A stretch of 38,509 bases of DNA. Origin: Rhodovulum adriaticum. GTDB lineage: Bacteria > Pseudomonadota > Alphaproteobacteria > Rhodobacterales > Rhodobacteraceae. The translations under genes and the position numbers were made by a program. Location of the stretch: assembly GCF_004345735.1 (NCBI RefSeq), contig NZ_SLXL01000018.1, positions 1 to 38,509 of the forward strand, in the 5' to 3' direction. The notes below the pieces were generated by a model. It searched no databases, had not been told where the DNA came from, and saw only the letters and a list, made by a program, of their open reading frames with translations. Shown piece after piece: positions 9,134 through 17,508 of this stretch (position 1 is its first letter; every line of letters begins with the position of its first letter).

Positions 9134-10528
9134 ATGATCCACCGTTTCGCGATCCTGTGCCTGTGCCTGTGCCTGTGCCTGTTGGCGATGCCCGCGCTGG
9201 CGCAGCCCCGCGTGCCCGCCTCGCAGGGGGAAATCCAGCTCAGCTTTGCGCCTGTCGTGCGCCAGACGGCCCCGGCGGTGGTCAATATCTACGCCCGCCG
9301 CGTCGTTGCCGAACGGGTCAGCCCCTTTGCCCGCGATCCGTTCTTTTCCGACCTGTTCCGAGATTTCGGGCAGGTCCGGCCGCGGGTGCAGAACTCTTTG
9401 GGGTCGGGGGTGATCGTGTCGCCCGATGGCCTGGTGGTGTCGAATTACCATGTCGTGGGGCAGGCGACGGAAATCCGCGTGGTGTTGAACGACCGGCGCG
9501 AATTCGACGCCGAGGTGCTGCTGGGGGACGAGGAATCGGACCTGGCCATCCTGCGGCTACAGGGGGCGTCGGACCTGCACGCGCTGGAATTGCGCGATTC
9601 CGACACGGTAGAGGTCGGCGATCTGGTGCTGGCCATCGGCAACCCCTTCGGGATCGGTCAGACGGTCAGCTCCGGCATCGTGTCGGGGCTGGCCCGGTCG
9701 GGCCTGTCGGTCGGGGGCGGGCGGGGCCTGTTCATCCAGACCGACGCGGCGATCAACCCCGGCAATTCCGGCGGCGCGCTGGTGGACATGGCTGGCCGGC
9801 TGGTGGGGATCAATACCGCGATCCTGTCCCGCTCTGGCGGATCGAACGGGATCGGTTTCGCGATTCCCGCCAATCTGGTCTCGCGCTTTGTCGATCAGGC
9901 GCGCGCCGGGCAAAACCGCTTTCAGCGGCCCTGGGCGGGCGTGACAGCGCAACCCGTTGATGCCAGCCTGGCCGAGGCAATGGGCCTGGGCCTGCCGCGC
10001 GGGGTGGTGCTGACCGCGCTGCACCCCGACAGCCCCTTTGCCGCCGCGGGGCTGGGCGTGGGCGACGTGGTGATGCAGGTCGGCGATACGCCGGTGAACA
10101 GCCCGCAGGAAATCCTGTTCCACCTGTCGTCCGAGGGGATCGGCGGCAAGCTGCCTGTCACCTATCTGCGCGACGGGCGCGAGCGGCGCACGCGCGTTGC
10201 GCTGATCGCCCCGCCGGACCGCCCAGGCCGCGATCCCGTCACCGTGGGCGGGCGCGTGGCGTTGGCGGGGCTGCGCGCGATCAACATCAATCCGGCCGTT
10301 GTCGAGGAATACAGCCTGCCGCTGGACAGCGCGGGCGTGCTGGTCACCGATCCGGGCCGCGTGGGCGGCCGCGTCGGCCTGCGGGCGGGCGATATCCTGC
10401 TGCGGATCAACGGGCGCGAGATCGCCGATACCGCGGATCTAGAGCGGGCCGCGCGCGATCAGACCCGCGCCTGGGCCATCGAATACCTGCGCGGCGGCCG
10501 GCGGGCCGTGCTGCGCTTTCGCGTCTAG
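9134..10528 (+). CDS. periplasmic Deg/HtrA-family serine protease
   Basis: The 464-residue protein has a signal peptide (1-23, cleavage after ALA), a trypsin-like domain with catalytic triad H106 (SNYHVVG), D136 (ESDLAIL) and S212 (PGNSGGAL), and two PDZ domains (about 250-340 and 375-460). By family it degrades or refolds misfolded envelope proteins. The ATG at 9134 is preferred over a TTG nine bases earlier because AAAGG is properly spaced from it. The signal peptide core is four Leu-Cys pairs encoded by a perfect hexamer repeat. The neighbour rarA starts 23 bases after its stop and may be co-transcribed. DegP, DegQ and MucD types cannot be told apart here. Confidence 0.92.
   Translation: MIHRFAILCLCLCLCLLAMPALAQPRVPASQGEIQLSFAPVVRQTAPAVVNIYARRVVAERVSPFARDPFFSDLFRDFGQVRPRVQNSLGSGVIVSPDGLVVSNYHVVGQATEIRVVLNDRREFDAEVLLGDEESDLAILRLQGASDLHALELRDSDTVEVGDLVLAIGNPFGIGQTVSSGIVSGLARSGLSVGGGRGLFIQTDAAINPGNSGGALVDMAGRLVGINTAILSRSGGSNGIGFAIPANLVSRFVDQARAGQNRFQRPWAGVTAQPVDASLAEAMGLGLPRGVVLTALHPDSPFAAAGLGVGDVVMQVGDTPVNSPQEILFHLSSEGIGGKLPVTYLRDGRERRTRVALIAPPDRPGRDPVTVGGRVALAGLRAININPAVVEEYSLPLDSAGVLVTDPGRVGGRVGLRAGDILLRINGREIADTADLERAARDQTRAWAIEYLRGGRRAVLRFRV
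9155..9178 (+). repeat. simple repeat (CTGTGC)x4 in a signal peptide
   Basis: Four perfect copies of CTGTGC encode Leu-Cys pairs at residues 8-15 of the Deg protease signal peptide. A fifth partial copy (CTGT) follows. Changes in copy number would keep the reading frame and alter the hydrophobic core length. Confidence 0.9.
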
Positions 10529-10551
10529 CCCGGGTGGGATAGGCTGGCGCG

Positions 10552-11871
10552 ATGGCTGATCTGTTCGACCAGGCAGGCGGCGCCCCCGCCGCCCATACCG
10601 GCCCCCGCCCGCTGGCCGACCGGCTGCGGCCGCGGCGGCTGGCCGATGTCATCGGGCAGGAACATATCCTGGGCCCCGATGGGCCGCTGGGGGTGATGCT
10701 GGCGGCGGGCACGCTGTCCTCGTTGATCCTGTGGGGGCCGCCGGGCGTGGGCAAGACCACCATCGCGCGGCTGCTGGCCGATGAAACCGACCTGGCCTTT
10801 GTGCAGATCAGTGCGATCTTTACCGGGGTGGCCGACCTGAAAAAGGTGTTCGAGGCCGCAAGGATACGCCACGCCAACGGGCAGGGCACGTTGTTGTTCG
10901 TGGATGAAATCCACCGCTTCAACAAGGCGCAGCAGGACGGGTTCCTGCCGCATATGGAGGATGGCACCATCCTGCTGGTCGGCGCGACCACGGAAAACCC
11001 CAGCTTCGAGTTGAACGCCGCGCTGATGTCGCGCGCCCAGGTCCTGGTGCTGGAGCGGCTGGACCTGGCACATCTGGAACTGCTGGCCCAACGGGCCGAG
11101 CATGAGTTGGGCCACGCCCTGCCGCTGACCGGCCCGGCGCGCGAGACATTGCTGGAAATGGCCGACGGTGACGGGCGCGCGCTGCTGAACCTGATCGAGC
11201 AGGTGGCCGCCTGGCGGGTCGAGGGCGCGCTGTCGCCCGAGGATCTGTCCAGACGCCTGCAGAAACGCGCCGCGCAATACGACAAGTCCGGCGAGGCGCA
11301 TTACAATCTGATTTCCGCCCTGCACAAATCGGTGCGCGGGTCGGACCCCGACGCGGCGCTTTACTGGTTCACCCGGATGCTGGAGGGGGGCGAGGATCCC
11401 CGCTTTCTGGCGCGGCGCATCACGCGGATGGCGGTCGAAGATATCGGCCTGGCCGACCCCCAGGCGCAGACCGTGTGTCTGGATGCGTGGCAGGTCTATG
11501 AGCGGCTGGGCAGTCCCGAGGGCGAACTGGCCCTGGGCAACGCGGTGCTGTACCTGGCGCTGGCGCCGAAATCCAACGCGGGCTATGCCGCCTACAAGAA
11601 TGCCCGCGCGGCGGCCAAACGCACCGGGTCGGAGCCGCCGCCCAAACACATCCGGAACGCGCCGACCCGGATGATGAAGGATCAGGGCTACGGCGAGGGC
11701 TATGAATACGACCACGACACCGAGGCGGGGTTTTCCGGGCAGAACTATTTCCCCGAGGCGATGAAACGGGGCGTCTATTACAATCCGGTCGAACGCGGTT
11801 TCGAGCGCGAGCTGAAACGCCGACTGGATTATTTCACCAAGCTGCGCGCGCGCCGGCAGGACAGGGATTAG
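10552..11871 (+). CDS. rarA: replication-associated recombination protein RarA (MgsA)
   Basis: This 439-residue AAA+ ATPase acts at stalled replication forks and is related to clamp loaders. The Walker A motif GPPGVGKTT (62-70), Walker B LLFVDEIHRF (about 115-124), sensor GATTENPSFE and the C-terminal tetramerisation part (ARRITRMAVEDIGLADPQA; KSNAGYAAY) are clear. Length is normal. ATG at 10552 follows GGGTGGGATAGGCTGGCGCG, a weak ribosome site. It is preceded by the Deg protease and followed by a 169-base gap with a repeat motif before crcB. Confidence 0.95.
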   Translation: MADLFDQAGGAPAAHTGPRPLADRLRPRRLADVIGQEHILGPDGPLGVMLAAGTLSSLILWGPPGVGKTTIARLLADETDLAFVQISAIFTGVADLKKVFEAARIRHANGQGTLLFVDEIHRFNKAQQDGFLPHMEDGTILLVGATTENPSFELNAALMSRAQVLVLERLDLAHLELLAQRAEHELGHALPLTGPARETLLEMADGDGRALLNLIEQVAAWRVEGALSPEDLSRRLQKRAAQYDKSGEAHYNLISALHKSVRGSDPDAALYWFTRMLEGGEDPRFLARRITRMAVEDIGLADPQAQTVCLDAWQVYERLGSPEGELALGNAVLYLALAPKSNAGYAAYKNARAAAKRTGSEPPPKHIRNAPTRMMKDQGYGEGYEYDHDTEAGFSGQNYFPEAMKRGVYYNPVERGFERELKRRLDYFTKLRARRQDRD

Positions 11872-11941
11872 CGGCGGGTCGCCTTGGCGTTGCCAAGCCG
11901 ACCCGCGGGGGGCGCTGCCCCCCGTCCTGCGGACTCCCCCC

Positions 11942-11966
11942 GGGGTATTTTTCCAAGAAGAAGGGG
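11942..11966. repeat. intergenic motif GGGGTATTTTTCCAAGAAGAAG-like
   Basis: The stretch GGGGTATTTTTCCAAGAAG followed by AAGGGG is an unusual A/T-containing block inside a very GC-rich gap. The same motif recurs, as an inverted pair, at 26385-26438. I recall related GGGTATTT...CCAAGAAGAAG blocks between genes in Rhodobacterales. Just upstream, GCCTTGGCG/TGCCAAGCC and GGGGGGCGC/GCCCCCC arms (about 11880-11930) could form hairpins ending rarA transcription. Confidence 0.7.
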
Positions 11967-12040
11967 GGCGGCGGGCGATACCCGCCCGTGGCGGGGGCAT
12001 TGCGGTTGACAAGCGGGCAGGGCGGGGCGAAGTGACGGCC

Positions 12041-12421
12041 ATGACATCCGTGACGATCTTGCAGGTTGCCCTTGGGGGCGCGATGGGGGCCGTGGGCCGC
12101 TATCTGACCGGCGTGGCCTCGATCCGCCTGATGGGGCCGGGCTTTCCCTGGGGAACGATCACGGTAAATATCGTCGGCTCGTTCCTGATGGGGGTGCTGG
12201 TGGTGGTGCTGGCGAAAAAGGGCGGCACGCATCTGGCGCCCCTGTTCATGACGGGCCTCTTGGGCGGGTTCACGACTTTTTCCGCCTTTTCGCTGGACGC
12301 GATCACGATTTACGAGCGCGGGCAGGCGGGGCTGGCCTTTGCCTATGTTGCGGCCTCGGTCATCCTGTCGCTGGCGGCGATCGGGGCGGGGCTGTGGCTG
12401 ACGCGGGGGCTGATGTCGTGA
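12041..12421 (+). CDS. crcB: fluoride channel CrcB/Fluc
   Basis: The 126-residue protein has four membrane helices and the Fluc signatures GGAMGAVGRY (about 11-20), GTITVNIVGSFLMG (about 43-56) and GGFTTFSAFSLD (about 76-87). It forms dual-topology dimers that expel fluoride. ATG at 12041 is used; a GTG nine bases upstream is an alternative. Its stop overlaps the next start as GTGA. No fluoride riboswitch could be recognised upstream. Confidence 0.93.
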   Translation: MTSVTILQVALGGAMGAVGRYLTGVASIRLMGPGFPWGTITVNIVGSFLMGVLVVVLAKKGGTHLAPLFMTGLLGGFTTFSAFSLDAITIYERGQAGLAFAYVAASVILSLAAIGAGLWLTRGLMS

Positions 12422-13458
12422 GCGGCGTGCAGACCCTGACCGTGGCCGCGGGCGAGGGCGATCAGCGGCTGGACCGCTGGTTCCGCCGCCGGTTTCCCCA
12501 TATCCCGCAGGGCCGGATCGAGAAGATGTGCCGCAAGGGCGAGATTCGCGTCGATGGCGCACGGGTCAAGCCTGCCACCCGGGTCGAAGAGGGGCAGGCC
12601 GTGCGCATTCCGCCCCTGCCGGATGCCCCGGCGCCCGCAGCCGATCGCCCCAAGGTGTCGGAGGCCGATGCCGCGATGATCCGCGGCTGCGTGATTTACC
12701 GCGACGACCATATTCTGGCGTTGAACAAGCCGCCGGGCCTGCCGGTTCAGGGCGGCAGCGGGCAGGCGCGCCATGTCGACGGGTTGGCCGAGGCGCTGCG
12801 CTTTGGGCTGGAGGACAAGCCGCGGCTGGTGCATCGGCTGGACAAGGATACCTCTGGCGTGCTGCTGATGGCGCGCACGCGGGCGGTGGCCAATGCGCTG
12901 ACGGCGGCCTTTCGCGCGCGCGAGACGCGCAAGATCTATTGGGCGGCGGTTGCGGGCACGCCCAGCCCGGCGATGGGAACGATTCGCTACGGTCTGGTCA
13001 AGGCGCCGGGCCACGGGGCCGGCGGCGAGGGCGAAAAGATGCTGTGCGTCCATCCCGACGCGGTGGATGGCACGCCCGGCGCAAAACGGGCGGTCAGCGA
13101 TTACGCGGTGCTGTCCTCGCTGGGGCGGCGGGTCAGCTGGTGCGCCCTGGTGCCCGTGACCGGACGGACCCACCAGTTGCGCGCGCATATGGCAGAGATC
13201 GGCCATCCCATTGTGGGCGATGGGAAATATGGTGGTTCCGGGCAGGAAAACCTGGGCGAGGGCTGGGGCGCGCAGCTGGGTGGCGAGATCAGCCGCAAGC
13301 TGCACCTACACGCCCGGCACCTGGCGCTGGCCCATCCGGTGACCGGGGCCACGCTGCGCCTGACCGCGCCTATGCCGCCGCATATGGACCGAACCTGGGA
13401 TATGCTGGGCTGGCAGGCTGCCGACGTGCCCGCCGATCCGTTCGAGGATCTGGAATGA
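12418..13458 (+). CDS. rluC: RluC/RluA-family 23S rRNA pseudouridine synthase
   Basis: The 346-residue enzyme has an N-terminal S4 RNA-binding domain (about 10-75; RLDRWFRRRFPHIPQGRIEK) and the RluA catalytic domain with HRLDKDTSGVLL (catalytic Asp near 142). RluC normally modifies positions 955, 2504 and 2580 (E. coli numbering) of 23S rRNA; specificity is inferred from the S4 architecture only. The start is GTG at 12418, because GTGA overlaps the crcB stop; a GTG at 12394 is also in frame. The stop overlaps the next ATG as ATGA. Confidence 0.9.
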   Translation: MSGVQTLTVAAGEGDQRLDRWFRRRFPHIPQGRIEKMCRKGEIRVDGARVKPATRVEEGQAVRIPPLPDAPAPAADRPKVSEADAAMIRGCVIYRDDHILALNKPPGLPVQGGSGQARHVDGLAEALRFGLEDKPRLVHRLDKDTSGVLLMARTRAVANALTAAFRARETRKIYWAAVAGTPSPAMGTIRYGLVKAPGHGAGGEGEKMLCVHPDAVDGTPGAKRAVSDYAVLSSLGRRVSWCALVPVTGRTHQLRAHMAEIGHPIVGDGKYGGSGQENLGEGWGAQLGGEISRKLHLHARHLALAHPVTGATLRLTAPMPPHMDRTWDMLGWQAADVPADPFEDLE

Positions 13459-14132
13459 GCGGCCTGAAACTGGTGGTCTTCGATGTCGATGGCACGCTGG
13501 TCGACAGCCAGGACATGATCGTGCGCTCGGTCAGCGAGGCGTTCGCCGGGTTGGACCTGCCGGTGCCCGATCGGGCGGCGATTCTGTCGATCGTGGGGTT
13601 GTCGCTGCCGCAGGCCTTTGCCCGGCTGGCGCCGGATCTGTCCCCGGCGGGGCTGGAGGCCGCGGCGACCGCCTATCGCCAGTCCTTCTTTGCGCAGCGC
13701 CAGGCCGATGGGGCGGGAGCGGCGGTGCTGTATCCCGGTGCGCGCGCGGCGCTGGACGGGTTACGCGCGCGGGATGAGGTTCTGATGGGCGTGGCCACAG
13801 GCAAGGCGCGGCGCGGGTTGGTGCATGTCATCGACACGCATGGCCTGCACGGCTATTTCCAGACCACCCAGACCGCCGACGATCACCCCTCCAAGCCGCA
13901 CCCTTCGATGTTGCAGGCTGCGCTGGCAGAGACCGGGCTGGACCCGCGGGATGCGGTGATGATCGGCGACACGAGCTTTGATATAGAGATGGGCCGGGCG
14001 GCGGGGTATCGCACCGTCGGGGTGGCCTGGGGCTATCACCCGGTCGAGGCGTTGCACACCGCCGGTGCGGATCGCGTGATCGGGGATTTTGCCGCGCTGG
14101 ATGCGGTCTTGTCCGAGATGTGGGAGGGATAG
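13455..14132 (+). CDS. HAD-superfamily hydrolase, phosphoglycolate phosphatase-like
   Basis: The 225-residue protein has HAD motif I DVDGTLVD (10-17; nucleophile D10, acid D12), a helical cap, the motif III Lys in ATGKARRG, and motif IV GDTSFDIEMG (about 172-181). It is expected to be a cytosolic phosphatase for a small phosphorylated metabolite or nucleotide; the substrate cannot be read. It is translationally coupled to the pseudouridine synthase (ATGA) and followed three bases later by the ATP12 gene. Confidence 0.9.
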   Translation: MSGLKLVVFDVDGTLVDSQDMIVRSVSEAFAGLDLPVPDRAAILSIVGLSLPQAFARLAPDLSPAGLEAAATAYRQSFFAQRQADGAGAAVLYPGARAALDGLRARDEVLMGVATGKARRGLVHVIDTHGLHGYFQTTQTADDHPSKPHPSMLQAALAETGLDPRDAVMIGDTSFDIEMGRAAGYRTVGVAWGYHPVEALHTAGADRVIGDFAALDAVLSEMWEG

Positions 14133-14134
14133 GC

Positions 14135-14851
14135 ATGTCCGAATGGGCCCCCAGACGGTTTTGGGACACGGCAAAGGTGGCAGAGGCCGGGCACGGTTTC
14201 ACCGTGCATCTGGATGGGCGGCCGGTAAAGACGCCGGCCAAGGCCCCCTTCGTCGTGCCGACGCGTGCCATGGCCGCGGCCGCGGCCGCCGAATGGGATG
14301 CGCAGCAAGAGGTGGTGAACCCGCTTTCCATGCCGGTGACTCGGTCGGCCAATGCCGCGCTGGACAAGGTGACCCCCCAGCATGCCGAGGTGGCCGCCCT
14401 GATCGCCGCCTATGGGGAAAGCGACCTGCTGTGCCACCGTGCCGACAGCCCGGCCGAACTGGCCGCACGGCAGGCCGCGGCCTGGGATCCGCTGCTGGAG
14501 TGGTCGCGTAGTGCCTTGGGCGCGCCGCTGACAGTGACCTGCGGGGTGCTGCCCTGCGCCCAGCCCCAGGACAGCCTTGCCGCCTTGCGCCGCCGTGTGG
14601 CCGCGCTGGACGCCTTTACGCTGACGGCGCTTCACGATCTCGTGGGGCTGTCGGGGTCATTGATCATCGGTCTGGCCGCGCTGGAGGATGCCGTGTCCGC
14701 CGAGCGGTTGTGGGAGGTTTCGCGGATCGACGAGACCTGGCAGCAAGAGCAATGGGGCGTTGACGAAGAGGCCGCCGAGACCGCGGCCACGAAGCGGCGC
14801 GATTTCCTGCATGCCCGGCGTTTTCACGAACTGGCGCGGGTTTCGGCCTGA
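14135..14851 (+). CDS. ATP12-family F1-ATPase assembly chaperone
   Basis: The 238-residue protein carries the ATP12 pattern: WAPRRFWDTA at the N terminus, a small beta region (HLDGRPVKTPAK), NPLSMPVTRSANAALDK (about 66-82), the YGESDLLCHRAD segment and WDPLLEW. In mitochondria ATP12 binds F1-alpha before hexamer assembly; the bacterial homologue is typical of alphaproteobacteria. ATG at 14135 has GGGAGGGATAGGC upstream. It ends the coupled crcB-rluC-HAD-ATP12 row. Confidence 0.92.
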   Translation: MSEWAPRRFWDTAKVAEAGHGFTVHLDGRPVKTPAKAPFVVPTRAMAAAAAAEWDAQQEVVNPLSMPVTRSANAALDKVTPQHAEVAALIAAYGESDLLCHRADSPAELAARQAAAWDPLLEWSRSALGAPLTVTCGVLPCAQPQDSLAALRRRVAALDAFTLTALHDLVGLSGSLIIGLAALEDAVSAERLWEVSRIDETWQQEQWGVDEEAAETAATKRRDFLHARRFHELARVSA

Positions 14852-15072
14852 CGCCATCGCGGGCGCCACCGCTGCACATTTTTTCAGCAGACGTAGGGTT
14901 TGCCCCCGCCTTTGACCTTGCGGTGCATGGCACAGTGCCCTTGACGTATGAGCGGGATTTTGCCCAAACTTGCGGCGCTGAGGGGGCGCACCTCTCTCAC
15001 GTCACCTTTGCCCCATTGGGGAACAGGTAAAATAAACCCGCCCGCCGGGCGGACCATCAGGAAGAGGTAAAC
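14852..15072 (+). other. leader region of the amino acid transporter operon
   Basis: The 221-base gap holds a perfect odd palindrome GGCACAGTGCC (about 14929-14939) next to TTGACG at 14941, without a convincing -10 box at 17 bases. These may be part of a regulated promoter for the transporter. GAAGAGG before the ATG at 15073 is a good ribosome binding site. Confidence 0.35.
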
Positions 15073-16092
15073 ATGAAAAAATCCGTCATTCTCGGCGCGC
15101 TGACTGTCGCCGGCCTGGCTGCGGGCGCTGCCTCTGCGGCGACGCTGGACGACGTCAAGGCCCGCGGGCAGCTGAACTGCGGCATCAATACCGGCCTCGT
15201 CGGCTTTGCCGCGCCGGATGCCAACGGCGAGTGGAGCGGGTTCGACGTGGCCTACTGCCGGGCGCTCGCCGCCGCCGTGCTGGGTGACCCCAGTGCCATC
15301 GAATTCGTTTCGCTGACCGGCAAGACGCGTTTCACCGCGCTGGCCTCGGGTGAGATCGACGTGCTGTCGCGCAACACCACCTGGACGCTGACCCGCGACG
15401 TGGACCTCAAGTTCACCTTCCTGGGTGTCAACTACTACGATGGCCAGGGCTTCATGGTTCCCAAGGATCTGGGCGTGACCTCGGCCAAGGAACTGGACGG
15501 CGCGACCGTCTGCATCCAGACCGGCACCACGACCGAGCTGAACCTCGCGGACTTCTTCCGTGTCAACAACATGAGCTATGAGCCGGTTCCGATCGAAACC
15601 AACGCCGAGGCGCAGCAGCAGTTCCTGGCCGGCGCCTGTGACGTGTACACCACCGACGCCTCGGGCCTGGCCGCGACCCGCGCCACGTTCGAAACCCCGG
15701 GCGACTACGCCATCCTGCCCGAGATCATCTCGAAAGAGCCGCTGGGCCCGCTGGCCCGCCACGGTGACGACGAATGGGCCGACATCGGCCGCTGGGTTCT
15801 GAACGCCCTGATCGCCGCCGAGGAATACGGTGTGACCTCGGCCAATATCGACGAGATGGCGGCAGAGCCGACCGACAACCCGGAAATCAACCGCCTGCTG
15901 GGCACCGAGGGCAACATGGGCGAAATGCTCGGCCTGTCCGCGGACTGGGCCGTGAACGCCATCAAGGCTGGCGGCAACTACGGTGAACTCTTCGAGAAAT
16001 ACATCGGCGAGAACACCCCGGTCGGCCTGGCGCGTGGTCTGAACGCGCAATACACCGATGGCGGTCTGATGTACTCGCCGCCGGTGCGCTAA
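15073..16092 (+). CDS. aapJ/bztA: amino acid ABC transporter, periplasmic binding protein
   Basis: The 339-residue protein has a signal peptide (about 1-22, ending ASA) and the family 3 solute-binding fold: GQLNCGINTGLVGFA, WSGFDVAYCRALAAAV, RNTTWTLTRD (about 106-115) and the GTTTELNL hinge. It matches the AapJ/BztA type that delivers glutamate, glutamine, aspartate and other L-amino acids to the permease. Two cysteines near the start of the mature domain are typical. It heads a four-gene operon and is separated from the permease by a hairpin, which often means higher expression of the binding protein. Confidence 0.95.
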   Translation: MKKSVILGALTVAGLAAGAASAATLDDVKARGQLNCGINTGLVGFAAPDANGEWSGFDVAYCRALAAAVLGDPSAIEFVSLTGKTRFTALASGEIDVLSRNTTWTLTRDVDLKFTFLGVNYYDGQGFMVPKDLGVTSAKELDGATVCIQTGTTTELNLADFFRVNNMSYEPVPIETNAEAQQQFLAGACDVYTTDASGLAATRATFETPGDYAILPEIISKEPLGPLARHGDDEWADIGRWVLNALIAAEEYGVTSANIDEMAAEPTDNPEINRLLGTEGNMGEMLGLSADWAVNAIKAGGNYGELFEKYIGENTPVGLARGLNAQYTDGGLMYSPPVR

Positions 16093-16101
16093 ACACCAAC
16101 G

Positions 16102-16132
16102 CAAGGGCGCGAAGGAAAGCTTCGCGCCCTTG
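16102..16132 (+). promoter_or_regulatory. hairpin between binding protein and permease genes
   Basis: CAAGGGCGCGAA (16102-16113) pairs perfectly with TTCGCGCCCTTG (16121-16132). No T run follows. It probably stabilises the upstream message or partly stops transcription, giving more binding protein than permease. Confidence 0.75.
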
Positions 16133-16250
16133 TCGTATCAATCGTCCGGAACATATCGATTCGCGCAGCACGGGGGCACCGTCGACGGACGGGCGCCGAC
16201 AGGAATCGTTTGCCTGATCGACAGTTTGGGAGCCACGGGGGAGCACCCTC

Positions 16251-17507
16251 ATGACCATGTCATCCGATGCGCCGAAAGAGTCCTTTCGGCTAAGTATGCT
16301 GATCTACGACACGCGCTACCGCTCGCTGACAATTCAGGTGGTGGCGTTGATGGCCTTCATGCTGGCTGCTGCGTGGATCATCGACAATACGCTGCAAAAC
16401 CTCGCCGAACTGGGCAAGCCGATCGAATTCGGTTTCCTGAGCGAGCCGGCGCAATACGACATCAACCAGGCCCTGATCGAGTACGACAACCAGGACAGTC
16501 ATCTGCGCGCCTCGTTCGTCGGCCTGCTGAATACGCTGCTGGTCGCCGTGCTGGGCTGCGCGCTGGCCACGGTGGTCGGCGTGATCGTCGGGGTGCTGCG
16601 CCTGTCCAAGAACTGGCTGGTGGCGCGCATCATGACCGTCTACGTCGAGATGTTCCGCAACGTGCCTGTGCTGTTGTGGATCGTCTTTTTCATGGCGATC
16701 CTGATCGAAAGCCTGCCACAGCCAAGGGCATTTCGCGGGGCGGACCCCGAGGCCTCGATGCTGCTGGGCGACAGCGTGGCGCTGACCAACCGCGGCTTTT
16801 ATATCCCGGAGCCGCTGTTCAGCAATCCGCTGGGCGACCTTTCGGTTTTCGGCGCCTTCAACATCAGCCTTGAACTGCTGGCCCTTGTGGGCGCGTTGGC
16901 GGTGTCGCTTTTCCTGTCGGGGCTGGTCAAGAAACGCGCCGACCGCATCCAGAACGAAACCGGCATCCGGCCCACCACATGGTATCTGCGGCTGGGCATC
17001 GTGGTACTGCCGCTGATCGCCATCCTGATCGCGCTGGGCTTTCACCTGGGCAACCCGGAACTGAGGGGGTTCAACTTCCAGGGCGGGATCCATATGCGGA
17101 CCTCGCTGATCGCGTTGTGGTTGGCGCTGTCCTTCTACACGGCGGCCTTCATCGCAGAGATCGTGCGCGGCGGCATCATGGCCATTTCCAAGGGCCAGAC
17201 CGAGGCGGCCTCGGCCCTGGGGCTGCGGCCCAACCGGATCATGAGCCTGGTGATCCTGCCGCAGGCGCTGCGGGTCATCATTCCGCCGCTGATCTCGCAA
17301 TACCTGAACCTGACCAAGAACTCGTCCCTGGCGATCGCGGTGGGCTACATGGACATCACCGGCACGCTGGGTGGCATCACGATGAACCAGACCGGGCGCG
17401 AACTGGAATGCGTGGTCATGCTGATGCTGTGCTACCTGACGATCTCTCTGACGATCTCGCTGGTGATGAACTGGTACAACACCCGCGTCAAACTGGTGGA
17501 GCGGTGA
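16251..17507 (+). CDS. aapQ/bztB: amino acid ABC transporter permease (first subunit)
   Basis: The 418-residue inner-membrane protein belongs to the HisM/GlnP permease family. TM1 is near 25-45; after a long periplasmic part come the transport domain segments FVGLLNTLLVAVLG and VYVEMFRNVPVLLWI (about 126-140), and the EAA loop ALGLRPNRIMSLVILPQAL (about 321-339) that contacts the ATPase. Length fits AapQ/BztB. Two ATG codons six bases apart offer starts; 16251 follows GGGGGAGCACCCTC. The partner permease begins one base after the stop. Confidence 0.95.
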   Translation: MTMSSDAPKESFRLSMLIYDTRYRSLTIQVVALMAFMLAAAWIIDNTLQNLAELGKPIEFGFLSEPAQYDINQALIEYDNQDSHLRASFVGLLNTLLVAVLGCALATVVGVIVGVLRLSKNWLVARIMTVYVEMFRNVPVLLWIVFFMAILIESLPQPRAFRGADPEASMLLGDSVALTNRGFYIPEPLFSNPLGDLSVFGAFNISLELLALVGALAVSLFLSGLVKKRADRIQNETGIRPTTWYLRLGIVVLPLIAILIALGFHLGNPELRGFNFQGGIHMRTSLIALWLALSFYTAAFIAEIVRGGIMAISKGQTEAASALGLRPNRIMSLVILPQALRVIIPPLISQYLNLTKNSSLAIAVGYMDITGTLGGITMNQTGRELECVVMLMLCYLTISLTISLVMNWYNTRVKLVER

Positions 17508-17508
17508 G

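Noticed and set aside
12394-12420. Earlier GTG start for the pseudouridine synthase
   Set aside because: The added residues are the shadow of the crcB end, and the GTGA overlap at 12418 fits the coupled pattern of neighbouring genes.
14927-14945. TGGCAC followed by TTGAC before the amino acid transporter, resembling a sigma-54 promoter
   Set aside because: The spacing between the two blocks is two bases too long and the GC of the -12 element is missing.
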